Part shown: in pieces, positions 34,702 through 46,060 of the stretch
How positions within the stretch are numbered: position 1 is the first letter of the stretch
How the letters are laid out: every line of letters starts with the position of its first letter
Assembly (NCBI RefSeq): GCF_033958435.1
Contig: NC_134161.1
Coordinates: 10,664,001 to 10,728,000 of the forward strand
Direction: 5' to 3'
Source: Carettochelys insculpta
Lineage: Eukaryota > Chordata > Testudines > Carettochelyidae
Length of the DNA stretch: 64,000 nucleotides
The notes under the pieces: generated by a model
Told to the model about the DNA's origin: nothing
Seen by the model: only the letters and a program-made list of their open reading frames with translations
Database searches by the model: none
Program-made: the position numbers and the translations under genes

Positions 34702-35040
34702 CAGTTCTCAAACCACTGTACCCTGGGGTTATGCAGGGCCCCCCCCCCCAGGGGATATAACTGTCTAATTTTACCATTGCCTATATGGCAATTGGGCATC
34801 TGTAACAAACTAAACATTCATACACTGAAATACAAGTACAATATTTGTATTCCAATTGATTGATTTTATATGGTAACAAATGCATCAGCAACTTTCCAGT
34901 AGCAGTGTGCTGTGAGATTTCTGCACTTTTATCCCTGGCTCTATAAACAAGTAACTTGGAAGGGAGGTGAAACTGGAGGTACCCCCGACAAATCAGCCTC
35001 AGGAAAGAGGTGCAGCTCTCTGGAAAGGTGGTGAGCCCCT
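34702..35040. mobile_element. hAT-type non-autonomous element, degraded
   Basis: Begins 'cagttctcaaaccactgtac', a hAT/Charlie terminus. Near the other end it shows 'ggaggtacccccgacaaatc', 'agcctcaggaaagaggtgca' and 'ctggaaaggtggtgagcccc', the degraded complement of a '..ggttgagaaccactg' end. The interior is AT-rich and non-coding. A homopolymer of C lies at about 34740-34751. Confidence 0.6.
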
Positions 35041-35133
35041 TCTGGGGTGGAGAGGGTGGACTCTTTTTCCTTTGCATTCCCCTGGGCTTCGTCCAGGAAC
35101 ATAATTCCTGCTTTTTCTCCCTGTCTGCCCCAG

Positions 35134-35264
35134 CCTCAGTTCTGGCTTTGCCTTATCAGAGCCTGTGTGCTGCTGGTCCTTTTAGTGGGAGAGGGGCAGC
35201 AACCATCGCAGGTGGCTGCCTTGTCTGATTGCTGCAGGTTGTATCTTGGCCATGCTTTTAGCTG
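35134..35264 (+). CDS. Candidate internal exon C (product unknown)
   Basis: A 131-nt segment lies between a strong acceptor ('tttttctccctgtctgccccag') and a strong donor (CTG then 'gtaagt'). Only one frame is open throughout. It reads PQFWLCLIRACVLLVLLVGE then GQQPSQVAALSDCCRLYLGH, with a roughly 15-residue hydrophobic core that would suit a signal anchor or membrane segment. No homologue is recognised. The segment sits next to a hAT remnant, and hydrophobic Leu/Val runs are common in the complement of purine-rich DNA, so chance remains likely. Confidence 0.2.
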
Positions 35265-35769
35265 GTAAGTAGGTGGTTTTTTTTTTTTTTTTTTGAGTGG
35301 TGGGCTGGTTGTTCTCTCCATCTCAGGTTTACCCGCCCATCTCCCTGGGCTGCGATGCAGCTGGCTCTTATGTGCTAAGTAGGGTTGGCTCTCGTGTGCA
35401 GTGGAGACAAGCAAGAAATGTGCAGCAAGAAGCGGCTTAGCCCAGCTCTCCTTGCACTGGTGCAATGTGTTCCCATGGTTCTCATGCCTTGTTGCTGTGC
35501 TGCTACAGGTGCAGCAATCACGTAACAGCGTGGTGCATTGTTCCAAGATGGCTCGGCCAACAGTGAATGCCAGCAGCAGAGCTGTTTGCAGTTTGAATTG
35601 CACTGACCCACGTTCCGTGGCTTCTAATAACGTATCAAGGGTTTGATTTGGAAAGCATTGCTGTCTGGCCGGGCACCCTGCCAAGGGGTCACAGGTCAGA
35701 CATGGCCCATAAGAGCATTTCATAAGGCCTGGGGCCTGCTACAACACAAGGGCTGTTTCATTAGTGGTT

Positions 35770-35965
35770 TCATAAAACAGAAAAGCAGGCATGCAGCTCT
35801 TTGAAGACTAACCAAATAACGTATTAGGAGGCGAGCTTTCATCGGGCAGACCCACTTCTCCTGAAGCTCATCACCTAATAATTTTGTTGAAGTGCTCCAT
35901 GATTACTACTTTGTTTTGCGAAGATACAGACTCTCACGGCTATCTCTGTGACGATTCATCGTCCG
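35770..35965 (+). mobile_element. Penelope-like element terminal (pLTR-like) fragment
   Basis: 'aaaagcaggcatgcagctct', then 'cgagctttcatcgggcagac' and 'ccacttctcctg' match the terminal region of the Penelope-like element at 56505-56600. The fragment ends with 'atacagactctcacggctat', paralleled at 57684 by 'atacaaactaatccggctac'. Internally, the left arm around 'attaggaggcgagctttc' is inverted on the right as 'gaagctcatcacctaata', so it can fold into a hairpin. No coding part is present. Confidence 0.6.
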
Positions 35966-36955
35966 TGTTTTGCCAGGTTTACCTCCTTTGTTTACACAAG
36001 TGTGTCAACCGGAACAGCTGATGTGCTGTATCTTCTATCTAAAAAACACAAAACAAGCAGAACTTAAAATATAACTCCATACGGGTCACTCTAAATCCTA
36101 AACTGCCAAGAATCGGTTGGGCCCACTGACAGGTGTGGTTAGGTTTGAGTCTTTCCAGCAGGACAAGGTTGGGTGCCACGGGCTTTGAGTAATTTAGAGC
36201 TGGAACAGAAGGTTGTAAATCTATCTTAGGCTTCTAAAATTTAAGTGCAGTTGTGGCAGCGCTTCAGAGGGACAGTGTGGCCACCGCAGGAGTCTCTGCC
36301 AGGGCTTTGTCAACCCCTCCAAGTGGGGAGTAGCTACCAGCACTGGGAACCGGTGTATACTGGTGCTCTGCAGAGCTGTAACTTGCTGCACCAGAGTGTG
36401 TGGGGCTCTTTGTGCCCCTGAGCCCCAAAGGTAGAAGACAGGAGAACAGCAGTGTCATGTGAGTGTCTTTCTGATCTAGCCATCCAACTTGAGCCTGGAT
36501 TTGGGTAATAGCACCCCTAAACTTCAGCAGCATTTGTTTCCAACTCTGGCTCCAGAATAAAATGCCCTGAGGGGAAATTGACCAGGCTTCAAGTGTAGTG
36601 AACAAGCTGGCTTTCTGTGCGCTTGGGGCTGACTCTTAGCTTTGTGGCCAATGAAATTTGCCTTGGCTATTCAAGCTGCTGGAAGTAGTTGATGTGCAAT
36701 GGTGGTAAGAATCAGGGATGGGCCCAAATGATGGGATTAGGATGAGATGCAAGACGAGAACTCGGGTCTGGCCTGCGAGTTCTGGCTGGCTGCTGATACT
36801 GGTGTCTCTGGTTAGCTGTCCAATGCCAAACAGCGATGGTCGCAATCTGTCTCCTAGGAGGCGGGTGGCATGGCTTCGTCATTTGACTTTTCTTTTGTAC
36901 AGGACAAGTGAATTGTGTAAAGCCGATGTGCTTTGGAGTTCACACAGACCAGCTG
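35966..36955. other. No recognisable gene or repeat
   Basis: Unique-looking sequence. Nothing further seen. Confidence 0.35.
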
Positions 36956-36959
36956 GACT

Positions 36960-37870
36960 CTGTTGCTGCCTGTAGGGCTGGGCACCTCTGTGCTCTGCAG
37001 CTTTGGCTCAGAGCCCAGATCCAGCAGTCTGCTCCTACTATAGTGGCCTCAACTCTCTTCATCAGTCCGCTTACTTCTTGCATGCTGTCCGACCAAATCT
37101 ACTGATCCAGGTCTCTCCAAAACAGTCCACCCTGCAGTGTGCTGTCAGTCTTACTGCACGCTCAGTTGGCTGCCTCCGAAGAGCCGATGCACACCTCAGC
37201 TTCGTGGCGGGTATTGGACTTCACTGCAATACACAATATCGAGATGGATTGTTCATAGGAATACCCAGAATAAATTTATTAACAAGAAACATAAATTTGA
37301 TCTTCCGAGCAAGAGTGAAAGGTAAGAGGCATAACAGCAAAACAAAACGAACGTGCTTGTACCTGCTACAACTTGACCCTGGCAAGGTAGAGCTTTGGCT
37401 ACCGGTTGGGTACCTGCTCTGTCAGCCTGTTTGACGTAACTTTCAAAGGTACAAAAAGCTGGCTCCTTTTTCTCAGACAGACCCACAGAGGACCTGGGGC
37501 AGGGGGAAATTACCCCAGGGCCTGGAGCTCTGGCTACTGCCCCTGCCAAAGTAGTGTTCTTTGGAGCTGGGTGTGGGGGAAGTGTTGCAGTCAGAGACAA
37601 GCTAAGGGCTCACTGCCCTAGGTCCTGCCCCTTCCATGTGCACAGAGCTGGGCCTCCCTCCCACCTTGCCCCCAGTGGCTGTTAGCCCCACTGTTTGCAG
37701 ATGAATACTCCAAAATTTACCTTTTGTCAACTTCAGCAAGTGGGTCCCTTCCTCGTCCATCAGGGAGCCAACACCATGTTAACTTTGCACTCTCCTAGGA
37801 TTTACAGTGCAAACCATCATCCTGCAAGCTCCAAGGCAAATAAACTGACCGTTGTTCTTGTTCTTGGTCA
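36960..37870 (-). repeat. Possible LTR-retroelement internal or LTR fragment
   Basis: Segments such as 'cactgcaatacacaatatcg' followed by 'agatggattgttcataggaa', 'cttttctcagacagacccac' and 'aagtgggtcccttcctcgtc' feel like a moderately old turtle interspersed repeat. No gag, protease or pol motif could be read in any frame. The class and boundaries are guesses. Confidence 0.2.
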
Positions 37871-38214
37871 CACCTGGCTGTAACTGAGCCTGAGGTAATG
37901 GTCTCTGTCAGGAAGGAAAAACCAAAACGTGCCTTGTCTCCTTTGCCAGTTTCTAGGCTCTAAACCTTAATACTGGAGCAGGTTGATAGTTTTACATACT
38001 GCTTCATGGCAGACTTCATACAGTGATAGTAATGTCATCTAACGTATCATTTAGAACCCACCACCATACTGGTCCCTACGTGATGTGTTACCAGACAACT
38101 TTCAAATGAATATCACAACTGCATTTCGTGTGATGAGCTGAGGTTTACTGTTTACTTAAGGGGAGCCTTTTGCCCTCTGGCCTTAGGTGCTGTTAAGGTC
38201 ACAGCTGAACAATG

Positions 38215-38400
38215 AGCTTGGGCCAGGGCCAAGAATAAAACCCAGAGGTCCTGATGATGGTTTTGGTGTTAACCACTAGAGCCACCTGCCCTCCTAGCAG
38301 TCTGAGTGGAATTCAGGAGGCCTGATGCTAGCCTGCTGTTCCCATTACTAAGCCCCTTGTATTCCTCCCAGCAGCTGTAAAACTCAGGACTCCTGACTCA
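38215..38400 (-). repeat. MIR SINE, antisense, diverged
   Basis: 'gaataaaacccagaggtcct' and 'ttaaccactagagccacctg' match the reverse complement of the MIR 5' part. A second partial unit follows ('attactaagccccttgtatt'). Confidence 0.5.
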
Positions 38401-38429
38401 GAATTTCTCATTCGCCTGTGACACCCTCC

Positions 38430-38800
38430 CAGGAGCAATGCAAATAAAAATTACCCCTAAGAACGCAATGGGCCATGTAATGCTGAACTTTTACCAAGGA
38501 ACATGTTTCCGCCTGGCACAAGCAGACAAAAACAGCCTCCAGTCTCTCAGCCAATCAGAGTGGCGTGTCATTTTAAATGGTTGCCTAAGCAACTGTCACT
38601 CTGGCGGCAGCATCCGTCCTGCTGAGCATCTCTGAGCCATTATCATTCCTTCAGTCCAGTGACGCCATAGTGAGCAGCCTTCGTTTATGGTGCCTCCGGG
38701 ATGAATGTGACCCACGTCACCTAGCAATTTCTCGGGCAGTGGGCATAAACACCCTGTGGCATATATATCATCTCCCTGGCTTAATCTCTTCACCTAGCAG
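38430..38800. promoter_or_regulatory. Cluster of RFX, NF-Y, octamer and CRE-like motifs
   Basis: Within 330 bp of non-repetitive sequence there is a perfect octamer ATGCAAAT (38438-38445). An NF-Y-type AGCCAATCAG lies at 38549-38558. An X-box GTTGCCTAAGCAAC (38580-38593) has both RFX half-sites intact. A TGACGCCA lies near 38660, CCACGTCACCTAGCAA at 38712-38727 has a second half X-box, and an ATATATAT tract lies at 38760-38768. RFX and NF-Y bind cooperatively at ciliary-gene and MHC-II-type promoters. No transcript or exon is visible next to it, so enhancer versus promoter is open. Confidence 0.35.
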
Positions 38801-38859
38801 AGCTAGCTGCACAAAGAACTGCCCCTTCAGAGACCCTTCTCCAAGGCAGACTTGAGCAG

Positions 38860-41800
38860 AAAACAAATTCCTTGGAACACAGTAACTTCCACTAACTAAG
38901 TTTATCCTTCTAAATAAAGTGTGATCTTGTTTTAGAGTGAGTAAATTTATTTCTGGCTTATTTAAATTGTAGGCTGGGTGAGCAGACCAAAGCACTGAAA
39001 GTTGCATCCTCACACGAGGGAGGGACCACAGAATCGAGAGCTAGCTGATAGTTGGCAAAGAATATGGGTAGGGGGAGGGAGGCTTAAGGAACCAAATGTG
39101 GAATGACAGACAGCATGCACTCTCCTGGGAAGGAGCCCGAGTGTCAGGGATGAGGGATCAGAAAACAGGCCCAACTCTCAACTTCCTACTTCTATCTCCC
39201 TGTTCAGCTTCTTCCTCTTGGAGTGATGGTGTATTTGAAATCCTGGAAGCGTGGGCAGAGTCTCTCCAGGATAAAAGGTCTACTCTCTCAACTGGGAGAA
39301 GGGACACAGAGCCAGGACTCTGCTAAAGGATACCAAAGGGTAAAACAAGCATGGGAGGGTCGGTAGAGGTGTAAAATAAAGGAGGTAGATGGAGGCATGG
39401 AGCAGAGAACCCAGATGATGCCCATTGCTCTGGGCAGGTGTTCTGGAACTCTCAGGATGCTGCCCAGAGATGGGAAATGTTTCCGTTCTTTGGTCCAGTT
39501 GCAGAAATCGTCCCTGCCAAGTTTTCTTTCTGAGCTGATTGGTGGACTATTGTCCTCTGTCTAGCTCCAGGACATGGGGGAAAGGCAGGCAGCTGGGAGA
39601 ACAGCTCTTTTTCACACCACCTCTTGCCTGCTGTTTCCTCCTTTCCTGGAGGGACCATTGCTGTGTATCCTGCTCTGTATCTTGTTCAGATCCTGGCCAC
39701 TGAGTGAGGCAAGCTCACCACTGCATTCAAAGGAGAGGGGTGGCTCCTGGCCATGTCATATGCTAGGAAAATCAGGCTGTGAGCACTGAACTCCTTTCTC
39801 ACCATCCACTGAAGAAAACCACCCCATCGTGACAATGTGTGGTTATGACTGATGTGCTCAGCAGTCTGATGGTGACAAGTTCTACTGCCTTCTATATCGC
39901 CCCTTGGGATATGCAATCTTCCCCGTGGGTTATTCTCTGAAGTGCCCTTCCAAGTGTCCGTGAGGTGGTGGTCTCCTGGGACAAGGCATACATCTTGTTG
40001 AGATGGGGCGGCCCTGGGGGAAAGGTTAATCTGAAATAACCAGAAGTGTGAATTTAAAGTTAACTGAATCAAACCCCTGCTTAGACGTATGCATTCAGTT
40101 TATATGGCTTTAATTTCAGTTGATCTTAATTCCTTTCTGAAGTGACTGAAGTCAATGGGAATGTAGTAACTTACACTAGCGGAGAGTTTAACCTCAGGTG
40201 TGACCTTCAGGGCCAAGTAGTCCAGGAGGAGTTCATGGCTCCCTGAAATTAAATGAATAAAACTGAGGTGGTCCTGACTGGCTCCCCTGCATTTTTTACA
40301 CTTGTGCAAAATGCTGCCCAGTCCAACTGGAGTGTGTTAATTTTTTTTTTTTTTGGGTGCCGGGGGGTGGGGGGGAGAGTGAGACCCTACTGCCTCAGTA
40401 GCGTTGATCCACGTACTCAGCCCTGAACAGACCGGTCTAGATGGTGATGGAGAGCAACAGCCCTGTTAATACATGAGCAGTGGTGTTTGGATGATGCACA
40501 AAGGAGTGACACTTAATCTAATAAATCCCGAGTCGGACGCCAGCCTTGAGGGTGCAGAGGCCAAGCAGGGGCTGTCAACCCTCTGTTTTTGCCAGGCACC
40601 TCCTGGCACTGGGCTCAGTTGTTGGAAGACTCCTGAAGCTAAACCAGGAGGTTCAGTGGCACAGTAGGGCTAAGGGAGGCCTCTTGCGTGTCCTGACCCT
40701 CATGGCCCATCCTGCTCTGTGGCCTCTTAGGTTGGGGGCAGTCTCAAGGCACTGCCTTTGCCCTTCGAGCAATGATTCCACAGCTCCCATTGGCTAGAAA
40801 CTGCAGGCAGTGGGAGCTGCCAGGCCAGTGTCTGTAGACAGGGGCAGTGCCTTCAGCCACCTGCCCCCCGCCACCACATAGGGGCTGCAGGGAGGGATGT
40901 GCCAGCCATTTTCAGGAGCAGGGTGGGCCCAAGGCAGATGGGGAACTTGCCCGACCCCATAGCACTGCTGACGAGGGTTCTGAGCTGCCTGCGGTGAGTG
41001 CTGCTTGGCTGGAGCCCACACCTTTCACCCCTTCCACTCTGCCCCATCACCTGCACCTAACTCTCAATGGACAATACCCCTCTGTGCTGTATGCACAGCA
41101 TGATGGGTGGGTAATGGCTGCCTCTGCTGTGACTAAGCAGAATCAGGCATGCACATGTGATTGCCCGTGTGACTCTATACTCCATCTTTTGCCTGTAATC
41201 TTCCACTAGTTGGGCTGAAGGTTTAGTGTGAAACAATGGATTTCCTCCCTAAAGGCACTGGCAAGATTGTCACTTGGCCTCTTTCCAGCTCAGGCCTCTG
41301 GCCTATGCTCTAATGCTAATGGGAGCATTGTAGCCCTGGGACTGAGGCCCTTCCAATGATTTGGAAGCAACAGAGACTTAAGCCTGCAGATGGTCGCATC
41401 ACTGCTATAAGCCTGAACCAAGAATTTGGCAGTTATTTTATGGATTTGACTCCTGTAGCCAATTTTGTCCCGGTCTTTCTTACATGGCAACGGCATGATT
41501 ATTAGAGAAGATCAGAGTTGTGTAGTGACCTGGATATGTGGGTGGCCCTTTGGGATCAGAAAAACCTCTTTGTTTGATGAAACTGGGTTTTAATTAACCA
41601 CTGAACATGAAGTTCAGTGTGTTAGGTGAGTACGAGGACTAGAATGCTGGAGGAAGCTGGTTTTCTGTCTTGTTGACCAGTTTGATGAAATTGAATTTTG
41701 CTCTTGTTGCTGGTTTGGTTTATCTTAGGGGAGAAGAACCACCAGCTTCGGGGTTTGTCTACCCTATTTCTCAGCAGCTTGTCCTGCATTTGGCATTGTC

Positions 41801-41985
41801 AGTTGTGACCTATGGAAGCACAATTACAGTTAGTCCCTGAAACACTCTGCTACACAGTTTCCCTGACCTCATGGGCAGGTTGGCTCTGGGCTTGTCTTGC
41901 ACTTCTCTTACCCCAAGTCACTTTCAGCAGCTATTGCTGTCCTGTACTTGAGCTGACCTCACGTTAATCACTCCTGAGGAACTGT
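38860..41985. other. No recognisable gene; poly(T) tract
   Basis: A T-run at about 40340-40353 is followed by a G-rich stretch. A 'gactgaagtcaatgggaatg' near 40145 is typical of dispersed turtle repeats. No coding domain was identified. Confidence 0.4.
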
Positions 41986-41989
41986 TACG

Positions 41990-42175
41990 ATGACTATAAA
42001 TTGGAATAATGAATATATCTCTGGAATAAATTGCCTAGGGAGGTTGTGGAATCCCCATTACTGGAGATATCTGAGCAGGTTAGATAAAACTCTGTAGACA
42101 GTGCTTGGTCCTGTCATGATGGCAGGGGACTGGACTTGATGATGACTTAAGGTCCCTTAGTGCTCTATGAGGGTC
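41990..42175 (+). mobile_element. CR1 LINE 3' end
   Basis: 'ctggaataaattgcctaggg', 'aggttgtggaatccccatta', 'gggactggacttgatgatga' and 'aaggtcccttagtgctctat' follow the same order as the end of the CR1 at 13655-13836. Confidence 0.8.
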
Positions 42176-44677
42176 TGACTTTGACACGTCCAGGCTGAAT
42201 GAGTAGCTCCCTCCTCTTTAACCACCCCTTTAGCTGAATCCCAGGCCAAACCCTCAGACCCTCACTCAGTTCCCATTCAGGCATGAGTTCCACTGATTTC
42301 CACAGGCAATGCCATTTGCAGTCAGACAGCCCAATGCCAGAGCCAGCTATCGGGAGACTTTTAAAGTCTCCTAATTTGACAGCTAAAGTTGCCCACCAGT
42401 TTATAGCCTATAAATGCCTCCACCTTGGCTGCCTTATGTATGCTGGAGCAGCAGGAGAGCATTATGCAAGCTTAGCTGCAACCAGCCAGGCCTCAGGCAT
42501 AAATGTGATATCCCAGACCTGAGCCTGGAATCCACACCCAGAGACTTGGTATTAAAGGGACACTGCCCTTGCTGCAGCCAAGTTAAGAGAACACCCTTCA
42601 CTGCCTCACCAGCAATAGCTCCTCTCAGTAGTTATTAAAGCAAAAACATTCCCACATTCCCTTTGCACCACTGGGCCAGTAGATTTGTTTTGAGCATTGA
42701 AACCGGCTCAGCACATCGGATTAAATGGAACCCTGCTTGTTTTCCTCCTGAGAGTCAGTTCCGTCGCGCAGTTCCCTGGCTTGGCACATGCTGCTGTGTT
42801 TGAGTTGCGGGGCGGGGGGCACAGTGACTTGTTACCTCCATGCAAGGAACTCCCGTGGGGAGCTAAATTCCCAGGATATAAATGAAGTCCTGAGAGGCTA
42901 GACTCTCAGCTGGTGTAAATCCGCAGTGGGGTGGGGCGGTGGTAATTGAAGGGTCTGGCCCAGTGTTTATAGTCACTGTGTGACCGTAGCTTCCCTCTAA
43001 TTACTTATACTGACATTTATGTTTTGGCCTGGTGTTCCCTGCCTCAGTGAAATCCCAAACAAACCCTTGCAGAAGGGACCAGTTCGTCTGAAAGCGTAGG
43101 CCTCATCCCAGGTGCTGGAATCTTCTTTGCACACAGCAGGATGGGCTGTTTGAACGCAAGGCCTTGTGCAAGCGTCACAAGCTCAAAGCAGTGCAATGGT
43201 GGCTTTCGCTGACCGTAGATGATGCTTAAGGGGGCGCAGGAGGGCAGGGAAATGTGGAGGGGAGGCTCACAAGGGGTTACTGAGCTTGCGAAATAAAATT
43301 AAAAGATGAGTGGCTCTCTGAGGGGCGGAGTTCAATTGCTGTTTTATCAGCGTTGCCGTCCCCACAGTGTGATAGACACTGATGGCAGACATGGCCTTCC
43401 CGGGCATTAAGTTCATCCGTACCACTCGGGGACTCAGGCTAAACCAGCTCCACTCGCAAGCTGAGACCTCTGGCCATGTGCAGCATCCAGTGCTTTGCTT
43501 TTCTTTCAAAAAAAAAAAAAACAGAAAAAGAGGAGCCACTACTCAGCCAGCTCCCCATCCCCCCAGCCGATCTCGCAACTGGGGCTGCGGTGGTGCCGGT
43601 ACTTGGCACGAGCACCAAAAAAGGCCTGGCATCGCCCCTTGGCTGCAATGCGTGGGATTGCAGTGTCTGTACCCTGCCTTGTGTCCACAGACGCGCCGTG
43701 CATTTTACAAGAGCTGGCTCCACCAACGGGAGCCCCCAGGCCCTTGACTTCGCTGTGTACAATGGCCTCTTGCTGGTGTGGATGGGAAGCTGCAAGTGAC
43801 ACCGCTTCACTGGTTCCTCCGCTCTTCCGAACCCCATCCCACAATGTTGCCTCGCGCGCTGGAAATGAACTCGTCTCCCATGGCTGCTGAGCACGAGGGG
43901 GTAGGTGCTGAGGAGGGGGTGTCCCAGAGTGCCCTGGAACAGTTGTAGCTACAGGGCATAGGTGTTAACTCTTTGCAGCTTCTGGGGAAGTCATTGGAAG
44001 TAGCAGAAGCTCAGCACCTCTTAGCATCAGACCTTTACTACAGACCAGGGTGAAATCCGGGTCTCCTTGAAGTCAGTGGGAGGCTAGGCATCTCATTCAA
44101 GAGAGATGCTTTCAGCGATTGGCCTCCTTCATCCCACCCTTTCCTCTGCTGCTGGGTTCTCTACTCGTTCCAAAGACACAGGTCTCTGTAGATGGCTGGA
44201 GAGGGGACATCTTTGAGACCCAGTGTCTCAGTGCCTGGCCCTTAAAGAGGAGGAGCTGAGCCCCTGCCTCACCTGTGGCTGATCAGCTGTCTCCTGGCTG
44301 AGCCTGACCAGGCAATTGGAAAAGCCAGTAAGTGGGCTCTGTTGGGGTGGGGAGCTGGAGAAAGGAGGCTGGTAGGCCTGACGCTTCAAGGGAGTGGCTG
44401 GAAGAGGCCCCCTTAGGCACCTACCTGTTCCCTGCAGCAGACCTAGGCTCAGGGGAAATGAGTGGGTTTATAGATGGAAGTGATGCTGAATAGCTGCACC
44501 GTGAAGTCATAAAGCCCAAGTCCTGAGGGAGGAGGAGTGATCAGACAATGGATGTGATGTGACAGGGCTGGGAAGACAGGACTGTAGCTTATGCTCCCAG
44601 AGTGTATCCAGCAGGAAGTGGGGGTCACATTGGGCTTGAATGGGGCACATTGTGCTAATGGGATGAATACACAAAAC
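42176..44677. other. No recognisable gene; poly(A) tract
   Basis: An A-run lies at about 43508-43521. A minus-strand frame of 151 codons (43439-43894) crosses it and so carries a Phe run. 'ctccttgaagtcagtgggag' near 44063 is a common dispersed motif. Nothing supports a gene. Confidence 0.35.
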
Positions 44678-45388
44678 AGCTACGTCTACACGTGAAGCCT
44701 ACATCGAAGTAGCTTATTTCAATGTAGCAACATCGAAATAGGCTATTTCGATGAATAACATCTACACGTCCTCCAGGGCTGGCAACGTCGATGTTCAACA
44801 TTGACGTTGCGCAGCACCACATCGAAATAGGCTCTGCGAGGGAACATCTGCACGCCAAAGTAGCACACATCGAAATAAGGGTGCCAGGAACAGCTGCAGA
44901 CAGGGTCACAGGGCGGACTCAACAGCAAGCCGCTCCCTTAAAGGGCCCCTCCCAGACACAGTTGCACTAAACAACACAAGATCCACAGAACCGACAACTG
45001 GTTGCAGACCCTGTGCATGCAGCATGGATCCCCAGCTGCAGCAGCAGCAGCCAGAAGCCCTGGGCTCAGGGCTGCTGCCCACGGAGACCATAGAGCCCCG
45101 CAGGGGCTGGAGAGAGAGTGTCTCTCCACCCCTCAGCTGATGGCCGCCATGGCGGACCCCGCTATTTCGATGTTGCGGGACGCGGATCGTCTACACGTGC
45201 CCTACTTCGACGTTCAACTTCGAAGTAGGGCGCTATTCCCATCCCCTCATGGGGTTAGCGGCTTCGACGTCTCACCGCCTAACGTCGATGCTAACATCGA
45301 AATAGCGCCCAACACGTGTAGCCATGATGGGCGCTATTTCGAAGTTAGTGCTGCTACTTCGAAGTAGCGTGCACGTGTAGACACGGCT
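44678..45388. mobile_element. 711-bp TCGA-rich DNA transposon with inverted ends
   Basis: The left end 'agctacgtctacacgtg' and the reverse complement of the right end 'agccgtgtctacacgtg' match at 14 of 17 positions. Both flanks carry 'aac' (44675-44677 and 45389-45391), a possible 3-bp target duplication as in PIF/Harbinger elements. Both arms contain many 'tcgaaatag' / 'ctatttcga' motifs in direct and inverted order, so each arm folds on itself. The centre encodes a 38-codon frame (45024-45140) starting MDPQLQQQQPEALG, too short for a transposase. From memory, nearly identical sequence is common in soft-shelled turtles. Confidence 0.75.
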
Positions 45389-45613
45389 AACGATAGCCCC
45401 CGTGGTGCCTGGAGCACCAGCAGGTTCTGCTCCAGCATCTAAGCCCCTGCCTCTGGTGGGGTCCCCTTTGGGTGCGACAAGAACAAGGCCACTTCACCAT
45501 GGGACAGAGACACAACCTACTGAGCCCCATGATGTAATTCTCCCAGCACAGTTGCAACTGGGGAGCTGACTGTGGTGCAGCAGCTGGGAGTGGAGGGATG
45601 GCAGGTCAGCTGG

Positions 45614-45699
45614 GGCTGGAGGGGGAGAGGGAGGCTGACATGTCAGCAGCGTGTGGGGCTGGCGGGGGAGGGGGAGGCTGACATGTCAGCAGCATGTGG
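45614..45699. repeat. Two tandem copies of a 43-bp unit
   Basis: Copy 1 (45614-45656) and copy 2 (45657-45699) differ at only three positions, and a third copy begins 'ggct' before diverging. Each unit contains the perfect 12-bp palindrome CTGACATGTCAG. Confidence 0.9.
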
Positions 45700-45739
45700 G
45701 GCTCATGGGGTCACATCTGGGAGCACCGATGAGTGTTTT

Positions 45740-46060
45740 AAAAAGCGCTTAAGAGAAGCCTCCTTAACCCGCCAGTATTTCTGCTGCAGAGCCGAGAGCT
45801 TGTTAACTCCCCGGCCTCAGAGGAGTGGGAGCCTCCATGAGGAGGCGGGAGCTGGGGCTGTTGCGGCTGATTTATTTCTTCATAGTCTCTTCTTAGCTCT
45901 AGAGTTGTTTGAATTTTTTTTTTTACGGCTTTAAAAATAACCTGGCGCGTCTGCCTGTGTGCTCGTTGCACAGCTGTTTTGCAGACGCCTGTTGCATCCG
46001 CCTTTAGTCCTGGCGGTTGCCATGGATGGGCGGCCTTAGGGTGCCTGCTTGGCCCTGCTG
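45740..46060. promoter_or_regulatory. Candidate regulatory DNA with MEF2-like site and E-box
   Basis: TTAAAAATAA (45931-45940) fits the MEF2 core. CAGCTG (45971-45976) is an E-box of the myogenic bHLH type. GGTTGCCATGGAT (46015-46027) carries one RFX half-site. The stretch is not assigned to any repeat. Individual motifs are short, so this is only a lead. Confidence 0.2.

Noticed and set aside
38548..38600. Reading the X-box/CCAAT cluster as a true MHC class II promoter
   Set aside because: The octamer is far from the Y-type site, no S-box is evident, and the sequence that would be downstream on the minus strand is a MIR fragment rather than a class II first exon.
43380..43530. Possible exon starting after 'gccgtccccacag'
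   Set aside because: No acceptable donor before the poly(A) tract.
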